Source of the DNA: Malachius bipustulatus
Taxonomy: Eukaryota; Arthropoda; Insecta; Coleoptera; Melyridae
Direction of reading: 5' to 3'
DNA: 64,000 nucleotides
Assembly: GCA_910589415.1 (NCBI GenBank)
Contig: OU342630.1
Span: 28,739,867-28,803,866 of the forward strand
The notes below the pieces were generated by a model. It saw only the letters and a list, made by a program, of their open reading frames with translations, did not search any database and was not told the DNA's origin. Made by a program: the position numbers and the translations under genes. Positions 1 to 11,903 of the stretch are shown here, in pieces (position 1 is the first letter of the stretch; every line of letters begins with the position of its first letter).

Positions 1-130
1 GGTGCACTGGTGACCGCTGGCGATGGAGCCCAAGATAATGGGTTCGATCCTGGCTCGGCCCGCACTATTTTTCAGGCTCATTTTCAAATGTTTATTCAAA
101 ATATTATATACGATTGACGAATGGTGGTGA
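1..130 (+). repeat. SINE fragment with tRNA-like head (partial, cut by window edge)
   Basis: GGTTCGATCC at 41-50 matches the internal RNA polymerase III B box of tRNA genes, and the preceding 30 bases are GC-rich and tRNA-like. An A/T-rich body follows. No complete cloverleaf can be folded, so a tRNA-derived SINE is more likely than a functional tRNA gene. The 5' end is outside the window and the 3' end is approximate. Confidence 0.45.
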
Positions 131-258
131 GCTGTGCGACTGTGTGAGACTGGCGAAAAGATCCTTGAAGACCTAATCGCTTTGGGTGCATAACCCATTC
201 CTTGTATATCTTAATTCTCACTTGCTATAACTAAGCTTGCTCTGACCTTGCCTGTATA

Positions 259-1601
259 CACCGTGTTTTATAGTAAGTCGGCACTATTGCTAACTTCGTT
301 ATTATTTAACCTAGAAAGTCGGTTAAATTGGCAAACTAGTAGTATTTTTTCTCCTGAATAAAATGGCGAAAACAAAAAACCAATTGAACATCGCGTTTTC
401 GAGATATTTAAAAAAATGTAACTTTTTTAATGGAACACCCTATATATTTTTGGATGGATCGGTTGCAAATGTTTTTTTAAAGGAAAAAATCTTTATGCAC
501 TATGATCCTAAAATAATAAATTCATTAATTATTCATTATTTTTTACTCCCAAAGTAGGCTGCGACAATTAATGTAATTTAGTGTACCTACCTACGTAATG
601 TAAGGTCAAAAAATATATCGTCCTCAATAGTGTATTTTTCAATAAAAAAAATACACAAAAAAAAGTGGTTGTTATATTGAAAAGGATTTAATTTTAAATA
701 AACAAATAACAGAACTTCTCCGTGTTTTAAATTAAGTCGGCACTATTGCTAACTTCGTTATTATTTGAGCTAGTAAGTCGGTTAAATTAGCAAACTAGTA
801 GTATTTTTTCTCCTGAATAAAACGATGAAAACAGGAAAACAATTGAACATCGCGTTTCCGATATATTTAAAAAAATTGATATTTTTTATGGAACACCCTG
901 TATATTTTTAGATGGATCGGTTGCAAAAATTTTTTTAAAGGAAAAAGTCTCCATGCACTATGATCCTAAAATAATAAAATTTTACACACAAACAAGTTCT
1001 GTTATTTCTTTATGTAAAATTAAATCCTTTTCAAGGTAACAACTCTTATTTTTAGTGTATTTTTTTATTGAAAAATACACTATTGAGGACGATATAATTT
1101 TTTTACCTTACATTACGTAGGTACACTAAATTACAATAATTGTCGCAGCCTACTTTTGGAGTAATAAAATAATGAATAATTAATGAATTTATTATTTTAG
1201 GATCATATGCCCGTATTCACAAACGATAATTTCCTAAATAATTACGTAATCAATTATCTCCATCTCATTCTATTGCAAAAAAACTGCATATCTCCATCTC
1301 ACTCATTTAAATAATTACGTAATTATTTAGGAAATTATCGTTTGTGAATACGGGCAATAGTGTATAAAGACTTTTCCCTTTAAAAAAAAATTTGCAACCG
1401 ATCTATCTAAAAATATACAGGGTGTTTCATTAAAAAAATTACATTTTTTTAAATATCTCGAAAACGCGATGTTCAATTGTTTTTCTGCTTTCGCTATTTT
1501 ATTCAGCGGCAAAAATACTACTAGTTTGCTAATTTAACCGACTTTCTAGGTTAAATAATAACGAAGTTAGCAATAGTGCCGACTTAATATAAAACACGGT
1601 G
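259..1601. mobile_element. Palindromic TIR element with an extra internal arm copy
   Basis: The ends read CACCGTGTTTTA and TAAAACACGGTG, each next to TA (257-258, 1602-1603). The left arm (about 259-713) is the inverted copy of the right arm (about 1000-1601). A third, partial copy in the left-arm direction lies at about 722-985, so the structure is arm, arm, inverted arm. The short ORFs in both arms encode near-identical peptides only because the DNA is palindromic, so they are not genes. The right arm is interrupted by the MITE at 1208-1356. Confidence 0.75.
1208..1356. mobile_element. 149-bp MITE, TIR TGCCCGTATTCAC, target duplication ATA
   Basis: The inverted ends TGCCCGTATTCAC and GTGAATACGGGCA extend to about 40 bp of terminal inverted repeat. 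ATA occurs on both sides (1205-1207 and 1357-1359). The sibling left arm of the surrounding palindrome carries the uninterrupted site at about 485-520, which confirms the insertion. A 3-bp target duplication recalls PIF/Harbinger-type MITEs, but TWA is their usual target, so the class is not certain. Confidence 0.8.
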
Positions 1602-1606
1602 TATAG

Positions 1607-2327
1607 TGCGAATATTTACAGTCTCTCATCCCCTTTAACTTCTGAGTCGAGTAAGATAGAAGTGTGGTATAAAAACTAAATTCGGTAACTTCAATTAATT
1701 ACTACTTTTTGGCGCAAAATTGTGCCAAATGTCAAAATTTACATCGCAGTCGAGGCAAACGTCAAGTTTTTTAGGGGCATGGTGGATCATGTACAGTGCA
1801 GGATTTTTCGAGAAGGAACGACACAGTTTTGCGCGAAGTCACGCCCTGCAACTATAGGGTCCACAGGTCGTGAGATAAAAAATATACAGAAAAAATCAAG
1901 AATAAATAAATGAATAAATAAATAAAATAATTTGATTTTAAAATTTCAAAAGTATCTGTTGTTATTTTCAAAAGCCCATGTTGTTAATTCTAAGAAGTCA
2001 AAAAAATTATGCATTTTGTGACTAAATTCCGTGACATTGAACGATGAAGAAAATTAGTCGCCCGCGCTCTTTCTGAGGTACCTGAACCCTCCGAACCTTC
2101 CCCCCTTGACCTAATTTACCTATAAGAGTCATCAGCCTCCTAAAAGTGGCACCAGCTCCGAAAATCTGAGCCGAATGAGATTGAACTTTGGTAAAAAAAA
2201 CAAAGTTCAATGGGATGGGTTTTATTAATTTTTGAAGTAAAACTGATGTAAAATGTCAATTATGACGTAGTCAAAGCTACTATACTCTAGTTATAAACGT
2301 CCTATAACTGACTCACCAGTCCGTCAA
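1607..2327. other. Unassigned intergenic or intronic DNA
   Basis: AT-rich, with a moderately GC-rich patch at about 2060-2170. Short ORFs on both strands show no recognisable motif. I see no gene or repeat structure here. Confidence 0.4.
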
Positions 2328-2737
2328 ATATAGTAGGATTAACTTTAAAAAGTCAGATGTGACGTTACACTAACCGTCTGAATTAATATTTTTAATTTCA
2401 CCAGAAAATGTCAAACAGTTAATTGTCAAGTTGTGAACGAGCGTAAATTATTGAAGGAAATCATTCAAATATGAATTGAATCGCTTACGTCAGTTTGAGA
2501 GCCACTGACAACTACATAAAATTTATTCACGTAATGACATTCTATCCTCTGTGTTGTGCATTCAATTCTCATTCAAAACCAATGTTGACGTATACTTATT
2601 TATGCGGGATGGAGTGTTTAGACAAACTGGACGGTTACTATAAAAACCACGTATATGAAACAAAATAAATCGAACTATCAAATGGAGGTGTATTCTTAAT
2701 CGATACGTATGACTTTTTAGACTTTATTGGACTATAA
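2328..2737 (+). mobile_element. 410-bp MITE, copy 1 of 3
   Basis: Nearly the same sequence recurs at 8436-8855 and 25665-26073, in the same orientation. The copies share imperfect ends: TATAGTAGGATTAA at the left, and at the right the inverse of CTATAGTCCAATAAAG, with AAAAAGTCA just inside both. Short ORFs in the copies are not maintained between them, so the unit is non-coding. Confidence 0.75.
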
Positions 2738-5697
2738 CATAATTTTTCTGTAGATAAGTAAAATTCCCCTAATTCTTCATAAAATTTTTAAGTTTACAAG
2801 GACTGCTAGGTCATCATTGGCAGTTGACACAACAATTTAACTTTGAGAGAAGAAATTTCAACTGAAAATTATCTCTTGTCTAGTCTAAACGATATTGCGA
2901 AGAACAAGGTTGCTGACTAATTGGACGACTGAGGAATTTTAATAATTGGTTTTCAATAAAAGAAAAAAAAAAACAAAGAACATAACACCAGGTTACTGGT
3001 AAAATAGATAGTATATGTAGAGGTTCAATGATTACTAATAAATGCAAATCTAAATATATATCACTCGTGAGAAAAGTAAGGCAATGAAATCATATCAACG
3101 CCGGTCAAGAGGTCGGTAGACATTTTAATTGTAAATTCACCCACATTTTCAACAATGTATCATTAATTACCGCTCCCAATGGTAACGTTTTGTTCTCATT
3201 ACCTTCAACTAATAAATCAGGTATGCGGGCGACCGCGGAAACAAATGTATTATTAATAAGTGTGACGCAAGCGGCTACCCATAAACACCACCACACCAGC
3301 GGTCCTGTGGGTTCATTTAATCTTTCGCGCCGATCCTGACATATCTCACTGGTATTACTTATTTATTAATCATGACCTCTTAAACTGAATTCTTAATTAC
3401 AGCTAAATATACACACTTATTCCATTCTACCTACCGATGGAGACAATAATATACGAATGCATTTGCAAGAAATGTGTCTTATTATTACGGATCTCACACT
3501 TTATTAATATCAAATTAAAAGTCTTACAAAATTCTTTATTCTCCACTACATGTATATCTCATAACAATAATCTGAAAACCTAAATAATCAGCTGTTTCTT
3601 TTATTTACACATACACCACTAATGCTCTTTCACTTCAGTTGTCACTCTGTTTACTTTAGTTTTCCTTCATCTTCCAATTATAACTAACTACTCTCCAGCA
3701 AGTTCCATGAGGTGTCATAGAAGTTATCTAGGAGCTTCACTGACGTGTCTCTAGTCACAACGCATTCTCGAACATGCGCAGAATGCTGAACCAGTGTGGT
3801 ATTTAGTAGAACTGTCAGTTACACTGGCCTGGCAATGTGTCATTCCTATCATGTCACTATATATAGAATCGTCTCGAATCGAATTGCTGTGACATAACCA
3901 CAATTATTAGACAAAGGTAAACGAATACAAGAAATACGAATTACGAATCCAGATCGAGAACACTTTGCGAGTGCTCTTTCGTTATAGTATATTATTATAA
4001 TCAGGCTTTGAGTCTCAACTTTAGTTGAAGACTTGTAAGTAACTCGAAAAGTTTTGAAATGTCGAGAAAGAGGCACTAATCAACCGAAATATTATTTTAT
4101 TTATAGAGAGCCTAATTACAGGAAAGTGGTAAGGTATAAATCAGTATAAGATTAAAAACAGAATAATTGAAGGAGAAAATGTGTGCCAGAAACAAAACGG
4201 GTTACCGTTTAGACAAAAAAAAGAAACAAAAAATGAATGATTTTTTTTTAAATTATGGAAAAGACCAACTTAAGTAAAAACAATGCACATAACACAACAA
4301 GATAAAAAATAACCTCTAAGATAAAAAAAAAAAATTTAAAAAAAACAAGTAAATCGTAAAATAAGTTTCTGAAACTCTCAAGTACTGGTATAATTCCATA
4401 CACGATATTATGTTAATTTAGACCGAATTTTGTGCAGCATGAAAACTAACATTCAAACTGGAATTAACGACACAACAAGCAACAGAAATAGGTACAGCCA
4501 GTTTCTATGCATAGGTACATATAAAACAAATAATTTAAAAAATTCATGGGAGTAAACGTATTAATGAAAAACCTTTTTCCAACGTATTATTCTCTGCCCA
4601 TCTTAAAGCTTTCGATGGTATGAACTGAAGTGAACTAGGATGAGAGTTGCAAAAAATGGCAGCACCATGTCACATAATTAATATACGACTTATCAAGCTA
4701 TATCCCAACACAATGGAAACCTGTGAAATGACCTGACAAAGCAACTTAAGCTGTTTTTTGACGAATCAAGACGAATGAAATCAAAAAGCTTGACATCAAA
4801 AATAATATTGACGTCGCGGGATAAGGGACAATTTGCTAAGCAGGTTCATTATAGGTCATTATAGGTACCTACTTATAATTGTTGAATTTCTGTCTTATTT
4901 AATTGGGAATCGGGTTCTTCAATGAAATTATTATTTATTAAAAGATTTTTATAAAAAACGAAACGTTTCAGGGCCGATTGGTCCCTTGTTCACTCGTAAT
5001 GTAAAAAACATGTAAAAAATTTAAAAATATTTTAAAAAACTATAATAATTAATATAATAAAATGGTCGTAAAATGGTGTTTTTATGAAATTTTTTAATTT
5101 TAATTTTAGAAAATATAATAATATGACTTGATTATGATAGGATTATAACTTAATATTATTTCCGCTTTTAATAGAAGCTCAGAATCTGTAAGCTTGCCGT
5201 GAGAAGTAAAAAACAGTAAAAACTAAGACCAAAAAGAAGAAATAATTTACACTAGAAGTACAAAATGGCACAGTATAGGGAAAAATAACGTTTTAATTGT
5301 GTTGACCCGTCCAGCTATAAAAAATATATAAAATAGACTTTATGTATGTAATTTAGGTACTCTATTTGGATGATGAATGAAGATATTATGAATGGCTGCA
5401 TTGAATTATGCATTGAGATAGGTAGGTACGGATAGGTATGGAAATGCATATAATACTACATAATATACTACTTACCTACATAAAATATGGTCAAAAATGC
5501 TGAAAGACGCTACCTAAGCATTTGTAGGTCTACAAAAGCTCGTGAGGAATAAAATCAACAAACAACGCCTTGAACAAGTTGGTTCAGAAAATTGTGGGAC
5601 AAGTTATAAATTTATTCTTTGTTAAGTTTATTTTTTTCAAAACAACATTTTCAAGTGATTCAGTTTTTATTAAATGCAAAATTCCTCGTTGACCTAC
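2738..5697. other. Probable first intron side of the knirps-family gene, no exon seen
   Basis: This stretch lies downstream, in the gene's direction, of the minus-strand exon at 5698-5775. No second zinc-finger exon is present; the conserved continuation beginning SFFGR was not found on the minus strand. The DNA is AT-rich with several ATTAATTA-like homeodomain-type motifs near 3160-3420, which are too common at this base composition to call as enhancers. No repeat was recognised. Confidence 0.4.
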
Positions 5698-5775
5698 CTT
5701 GCATCCTTCGCATGTGAATGCACCGAAGTGGAAGCCTGCTGCCGGTTCTCCACACACCTTGCACAGCTGGTTCAT
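5698..5775 (-). CDS. Knirps-family (NR0A) nuclear receptor, first zinc-finger exon
   Basis: Translates to 26 residues beginning [14 protein letters not shown] and ending TCEGCK. The four zinc-binding cysteines are C5, C8, C22 and C25, and CEGCK opens the P-box recognition helix. This is the signature of the knirps, knirps-like and eagle group, DNA-binding transcription factors that lack a normal ligand-binding domain and act in embryonic patterning and neural fate. The exon ends AAG followed by GTAGGT, an excellent donor in phase 0, at the place where this family has its intron. An ATG three codons upstream is possible, but TTACAG directly before ATGAAC looks like a splice acceptor, so I start at MNQ with an upstream non-coding exon. 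The remainder of the gene is not in the window. I cannot tell which paralogue it is. Confidence 0.9.
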
Positions 5776-6229
5776 CTGTAACACATCTCATCTTGAGAAA
5801 GAACTTCTGTCAAATTCATGAAGGATATTGGATCATAGGTACATGTAGTAATAGATCATAATATAGTAAGTTTTTGTACAAGTAACATAACTATTAAGTA
5901 ATGGTCACACGAACTATATATAAGCTATACCTATGTTAACATATTTAAAACATGTCAAGAATTTTCCCCATGACTTAGTTTCCTATCTTAGTGTGTACAT
6001 TATTCCTACCATAGCTGTGTGAATGTTAAATCATAAAACATCTTAATGCAACTATTTCCTTGGAATAAGTCAATAACTTGTTCTTGCTTGACGCATCGTT
6101 AAAGTCACCAATTTAGTACGTTATACCGGAGAACCCACTAGGAGCATTTCGGTACTATACTATAGGTGCATTTTGGATAGGACGCAGTGGTATGTGGGTC
6201 GTTTATCTCATAAAGGGTGGCCATTTATA
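5776..6229. other. Sequence upstream of the knirps-family exon
   Basis: AT-rich, without recognised repeats. If the splice acceptor at 5776-5781 is used, this is intron. If the upstream in-frame ATG at 5784 is used, it could hold a promoter, but I see no convincing core promoter. Confidence 0.35.
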
Positions 6230-6865
6230 TAGGGTGATCCCGAAATGGCGGACACGGTATACAGGGTGTTGTAGAGGATGTTCAGAAAGACTGTAAATTT
6301 AAAACAAAAATTGGTTCCTCGCCTTCGTTACCGAGATATAGGTGTCCTTTTTCTAAACTTTAAATCAAAAAGGCAGTCAAATTTAAACAACTTACACTGG
6401 CAAATCACATGATTTGACATAACTATTACGATAGCGTTTGCTTTTTATTTTTATTACTATCGGGAACGGAATTATACAGGCATTCAAAGTTTACCTATTC
6501 CCTGAGTTCAACAAAATTTTTCAATGTGGCATCGTTGTTCAAATTCGAGCTCAACAATGCAACTAAAATAGATTTTGAATAATATTATCGGATATGTTTC
6601 CCCGCAACGATTATTGTTTTGAACATTGTTGAACTTTCCATTTCATATGTTTCCATGGTAATATCCATCTGGGTATTATTGTAGACCTACACATTATTTT
6701 TCCCTTAAGAAGGGTAGTGCAGTGTTGTGACTTTTTTTCCACAAAAGTGGTCATATCTTCTTAAGGGAGCAATACTGGAGAAAACAGAAAATAAAACTTA
6801 GAATCCTTAATCCACAATGGATGCTGCGTGGTGCTGTCCGTGTCCGCCATTTCTGGATCACCCTG
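6230..6865. mobile_element. Palindromic MITE (GGTGATCC family), copy 1
   Basis: The ends read TAGGGTGATCC and GGATCACCCTG with TA next to each. The inverted arms share the GTGTCCGCCATTT block. A related copy in the opposite orientation lies at 35450-36112, with the same interior, for example the block around AACACTGCAC. Non-coding. Confidence 0.7.
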
Positions 6866-8435
6866 TATATATTTGTGTCACAATTATCATCTTATTCAAG
6901 ACCATACAAAGGAAATTCCCAGATTCGACCTACCAAGACAACTCTGGTGTGTAAACTAAACCGCTTAAGAACTGGTCATGAGCGCTGTAACTCAAGAGGT
7001 TATTCAACTAGTTGGCAGTTTCAAGCCCAAATTGTCTTATTTGTGGTGAAGTTGAGAAGACAATTACTCCCATTGTATTAGAAGAGTGTCCAGAAACCAA
7101 ATTTTTATTGCTTGTATCATGCAGAAAGTTCCACTCTCCATTATTCAAGATACCACTACTGGAACTTGAAAAGTAGCAGGAATACCCGTATCGGTTTAAT
7201 CAGAGAAAAGTTACATCATTTCATACTTAATAAGGATCCGAAACAAAATTCAGAATATCTTGAGTCGTTGCTGAAATATGCTGAAAACAACTGAAAAATC
7301 GAGATGTTCGTAGGTCCCTTTTTCATTATTGCTGCCATATTCTTTTATGCCATTCGGTATAAAAAAAACAAGGAAGCCAACCATTGTAACATCAAACAAT
7401 TCTAAAATTATATTCTTGTTATTTTCGAAAAAAAAAAAGTATATTGTGAAACAAGTGCACGAAGTAACATGTTTCTCAAGAGTGTGAAAATGTTTTTTTC
7501 ACACAAGTGAGAAATTGCTTTTGTGCACGTGTGTCACACTATACTTTTCCTACGAGCATAACAAGATAAGTTTTTATTCAATGAAACTTTAAATATTGTT
7601 TAAAAAGCGCCTGTTTTACCCATCACTATTGTAGTCGCACAGTGAGTTCTCAGTTACCGCCCATCACTATTGCTTACATCAAACCAGTGCGGAAACGATT
7701 CTTGACTATGCCTTATGTCACTTTGTCGCACAGTTTTGTATACGTGAGAAATCTGCTAGTTTGCGCACAAAAACGATGCGCAAAATAGTTTTTTGTATAG
7801 TGGTCTTAGGAAAAAAATTTTACCGTATGTCATAGAAAATATAAGAAAACTAAAAGGAAAGCAACATATTATTGACCTCATTCGGAAAAAAAATGTTCTA
7901 TTTTCTTAATTTTTTTTAGGGATTTTTGATTTCCGTGTTTTTTAATATAGGTTCCAGACATTCCAAAATTTCTTCATCAAGAATTATCCGCGTTATGTCG
8001 AAAGATAAACAAATGAAATTAGGGAAATTTCAAATATACCCCAAAGACTTTGTGGCTGCATTCTCAATATCCTATAACTTTACGCCTCTCACCTATCATC
8101 ACCTATTTGTTTTTTTTTTCACATTACACCCGTTCGTTTCTTTCGCTCAACTTGATTACAGACTTTGTACTAAACATAATGACATGCGATTTTTGAAAAT
8201 CCAAGTGTATCTCGCCTTTTCAGTTTTTCAGCATATTTCAGCAAGCATCACAGAAAGTTCGTTATATCCAATTTCTAGAGTTGTACAAGTTCATCCTGTA
8301 GGTATCAAATCATCATTATGCAGAGATTCTACCAAGTAAGGGTTGTGCACATAACTTTTCTCTGTTCTCTTCTTTTTAGTGACTTCATAAGAACTCTTTT
8401 ATTTATATGTATTTCTTTGTAACGCGCGATTCGTT
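6866..8435. other. Unassigned AT-rich DNA with decayed repeat fragments
   Basis: Positions 7300-7390 resemble part of the arm of the palindrome at 14010-15008. Open frames here (for example 137 codons at 7926-8339) have no recognisable domain and are rich in Phe, Ser and Ile, as expected from AT-rich non-coding DNA. Confidence 0.4.
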
Positions 8436-8855
8436 CTATGGTACGATTAAGTTTAAAAAGTCATATGTGACGTCATGCTAACCGTCCGAATTAAGATTTT
8501 TCATTTCACCAGAAAATGTCAAACAGTTAAATTTCAAGGTGTGAACGAGCGTAAATTATTAAAGGAATCATTCAAACAATGAATTGAACGTTTTAAATCA
8601 GTTTGACAGCCACTGACAACTACATATATAATTTATTCACGTATAATGACATTTTATCCTCTCTGTTGTGCATTTAATTCTCATTCAAAGCCAATGTTGA
8701 CGTATATTTATTTATGCGGGATGGAGTGTTTAGACAAACTTGACAGTTTCTATGAGAACCGCGTAAATGAAACAAAATAAATCGAACTATCAGGAGCAGG
8801 ATGAGTATTCTTAATCGATACGTATGACTTTTTAAACTTTATCGGACTATTATAG
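8436..8855 (+). mobile_element. 410-bp MITE, copy 2 of 3
   Basis: Clear homologue of 2328-2737 and 25665-26073 over its whole length and in the same orientation. It is more diverged, with several substitutions and short indels. Confidence 0.75.
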
Positions 8856-10399
8856 TCCAATTGACATCTATTTATATTACTTACCTACTTATACTTTGAT
8901 ATTGATACTTTATGGCCCAGAATGATTTACATTATAATGGTTAACTTAATGGTTATGATTTTTTCTTTCTAAATTCCATAGTGGTTATTTGACAAATTAT
9001 TGCCATCAAATCGATTCTGTTTCGGTAGACTTGTCAATAAAATTGATAGTGCTAATACATATGCAAATGCGATTTTGGCACCCTACTTGAACGTTTCGTA
9101 TAAATAAACCGATTAATAATGCAGCAGCCAGATAAGAATTTTATATACAGAGAATAATCCGTTTAGAATAACATGAACTTGATTAACAAGATAGTTAGGA
9201 AAGAAATGTCCCATTAAAATTAATTTAATGCTTACGTTCAAGAATTTAAAGTCGAATAAGATTTGTAGTAATCATGTTCGACTGGTGTAGACAGTATTCG
9301 AAAATAATTTATCTTGAAATATTGACAAGAAGGAAAGAGAGTAATCTACGAGTGGATCTAACCCACGTAGATATCGTAGCTCTAGTCGACGAGACTTGTC
9401 ACTGATGCTGCTGAATCTGCAAACTGTTGCAGTTGCGTAAACAATGATTCAGTTATAAATCGGTTTCAAGCAAATTGCATAAGATTTCTTATGAATATTT
9501 ATCACATGTTCGAACGGACGAGTATTTAATAAACGTAACGTTTTATTTAATGCATCTAATAAAATGTCAACAGCAATAAAAATAAATGTCATTATATGTA
9601 TATATTCCACTTATGTGATGATGACACTTGACAGATGAATCTACTATTGTTAGCACATTATATATAGCACATTCCGCTCTGAAATAAGAGCGTAACAGTT
9701 TCGTAGATTGCAAACTGATGATAACCAATGACTTTTTTAACTATTAAATTTGCTCAATTGAGTCTCGCGCTCTTTTAAGGCTTCTGTGTATATGGAAGTT
9801 TTTGCGACACTACACCCCAGTTTGCGGTTGCTCTACTTCTTATTCAGCAATGCTTCGTTTTCAATAAAATAACATTTCCATGCCATGATTACAACCCTAA
9901 AAATAGACAGACCTCTTTGCTACTCTGTGATTCGACCTTCAATTGCTAAACGTGTTATTAATAGCACCACGAAGTTCAAGGAGGAATTAGTAGCAGGAGT
10001 CGAGCAAGTATTCTTGACTTTAATTACAATCGTGATGTTTTGGTGAAGATACGATCAAAAACAGAAGATCCCGTAGAACTAAAAAACAGTTTTAGAGGCT
10101 CTTGTCAATCATAATGATCTATTAAATGAGGTGCAGAATAATAGAAATCGATATATCATTATGTATAATACTTTCATTCATAATTTCTTTATTTTTATTT
10201 TATTTTATTTCATGAAACCACAACAGATTATAAAAATCCAATTATTTGGTTGTAAATACTCTGTTATACATAATTTACAAAAAACAACTAAAAATGTAGT
10301 CAGGCCAGGTACTACTAGGAGAGCCTGAGCCTCCAAGCAGGCGTCGTCAAAGTTGGCGTTGGCTGCACAGGAACAGATCGAGACTATCACCAACCATGT
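8856..10399. other. Unassigned AT-rich DNA
   Basis: No gene, RNA gene or repeat boundary recognised. Short inverted stretches only. Confidence 0.4.
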
Positions 10400-11020
10400 T
10401 GCCAGATTTGCATACATGATGCCATGGATTATACATAAGGGTGTTTGTCCTAGCGGTACGAACTCGCAAAATCTGTTGTTGCCTAAACGAGGCCTGTGGA
10501 ATACGAAAGGAGATCTGGGAGAGGATGTCAGGAGAGTGATATGTCCTTCGAGCAAATTAACCCCAGAGTACACGTACGGATGGAACACACGCTTAGCCTC
10601 CATAACGTCACTCAAATGTCCGACCGACAAACGTCCGTAACACGATGGGGTGACGTGTATCTCAACCATTATTCGGTTTTCCGATCTGCATGTAGTGAAT
10701 CTCGATTCATCCAAAAACAAGCACTTAGCCCGTCTTCAACCCCCAGTCGGCATGCATTTCTGTCCAAAGCCGCCTGCCAACACAATGATTCTGAGTCAAC
10801 CGTATACACTCGGCTCATTTTCTGGACTATAGTCGTTGTTCATGTATTCCTCTTGCCGTCTGTACAGAAACAGCTACACTTGTGGCTCCCCTATAAGAGC
10901 AATTTTCAGCTGAACTCCGTTATGCGTAAGGTTTCGTCTCGTCGCGCCATGATTCTAACAAGCTGCGTACCTGGCGGTTCATATGCGTTCATGCGCAACC
11001 TCCATCATGTCGAAAAGAAA
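10400..11020 (-). pseudogene. Tc1-like transposase remnant
   Basis: On the minus strand, LDESRF followed by RSENRIMV at about 10715-10650 matches the first catalytic aspartate block of Tc1-type transposases (usually DESRF followed by a DGR-V-VWRR motif). Just upstream, RRLWTEMHADW in another frame resembles the Tc1 segment before that aspartate, and MARRDETLR further upstream resembles the helix-turn-helix region. The frame changes at least twice, stops are present, and the later catalytic motifs are not recognisable. The plus-strand ORF over the same bases is a shadow. Terminal repeats were not found, so the limits are approximate. Confidence 0.5.
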
Positions 11021-11903
11021 TTTCTCTTCTATCTCTTATGTGAAGTATTGCCCTGTCAAATCACTGCATGTGCAACATTGAATACTATTGACACTTCTCG
11101 TTGTGCCTTCTTTCAGTCGACAATAAAAATTCTTATTTCACTGGCATTGGATAATTCAATAGTTCTGTATAAGGTTCATGCAATCTTAATTGCTGCCAAC
11201 GAATCCAAAGAGATATCTTGGTCAATGGTTAATCGAAAATCCCCAGCATAAAATCAGTAAGTATGTCAAAACAGGAGTCAAAATAAGCGAATATCTAAAA
11301 AGTAAGAAAGCCTAACCAGAGAAAAGTGAAACGTACTAAAATTTTGGTTAGAGTGATTATCTGCAATAAATAGTTGCTATGATACGATCCACAATTAAAT
11401 TATCATCAATGACAATAAAAGCAGCCTCCATTTCAGCTTCTTTTCCAGGAATAAGAAGGTACCTCCGTATCCAGACAGGCGCTCAATTACGGAGGACACG
11501 TTCGCATCCAGACACTCGACACGTCCATTCGGAGACAGCAGCGCTTCCAACCACTAGCCACGACTGCTAGTAGAGTGACATCTTCGGCTCACTAATGGTC
11601 ATACCGCAAATGCTTGCCATTTCGTCGGCCTGTGTCTTCGACGCTCCCGTGCTCGTCCGTGTCTAGTCTTGTACATGCCGCTTCTCGACGAATTCCAGCT
11701 TTGTCTATAAGGATTCCTCAGTAGTTTTATTCTGTAATATGCTTCACACCACTGTTAATCGTTGGCAGGGATCATGATATGCACTTTGGTTAGACCAATA
11801 TAATAGCTATGTCTGGTTTAAGAATTAATGAAAAAAACAAGCGACACACAGATACCTACGCTCTGGTGATTTTGACTTTGACAACTATTCCATACAGCAA
11901 CGT
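11021..11903. other. Unassigned, partly GC-richer DNA
   Basis: Positions 11460-11700 are richer in C and G than their surroundings but give no recognisable protein on either strand. This may be part of the decayed element containing the Tc1-like remnant. Confidence 0.35.

Noticed and set aside
41..50. Functional tRNA gene at the left edge
   Set aside because: Only a B box is clear; no cloverleaf or complete acceptor stem is visible.
363..1512. Similar ORFs at 363-557 (plus) and 1327-1512 (minus), both with a QLNIAFSRYLKKC peptide
   Set aside because: They are the two inverted arms of one palindromic element; the similarity is at DNA level and the ORFs lack any known domain.
3105..3296. 63-codon minus-strand ORF with a hydrophobic start resembling a signal peptide
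   Set aside because: Too short, no family, no supporting splice context; probably intronic.
7926..8339. 137-codon plus-strand ORF
   Set aside because: No motif; composition is that expected from AT-rich non-coding DNA.
10496..11251. 251-codon plus-strand ORF
   Set aside because: It overlaps the minus-strand Tc1-like remnant, whose motifs are recognisable; the plus-strand translation is not.
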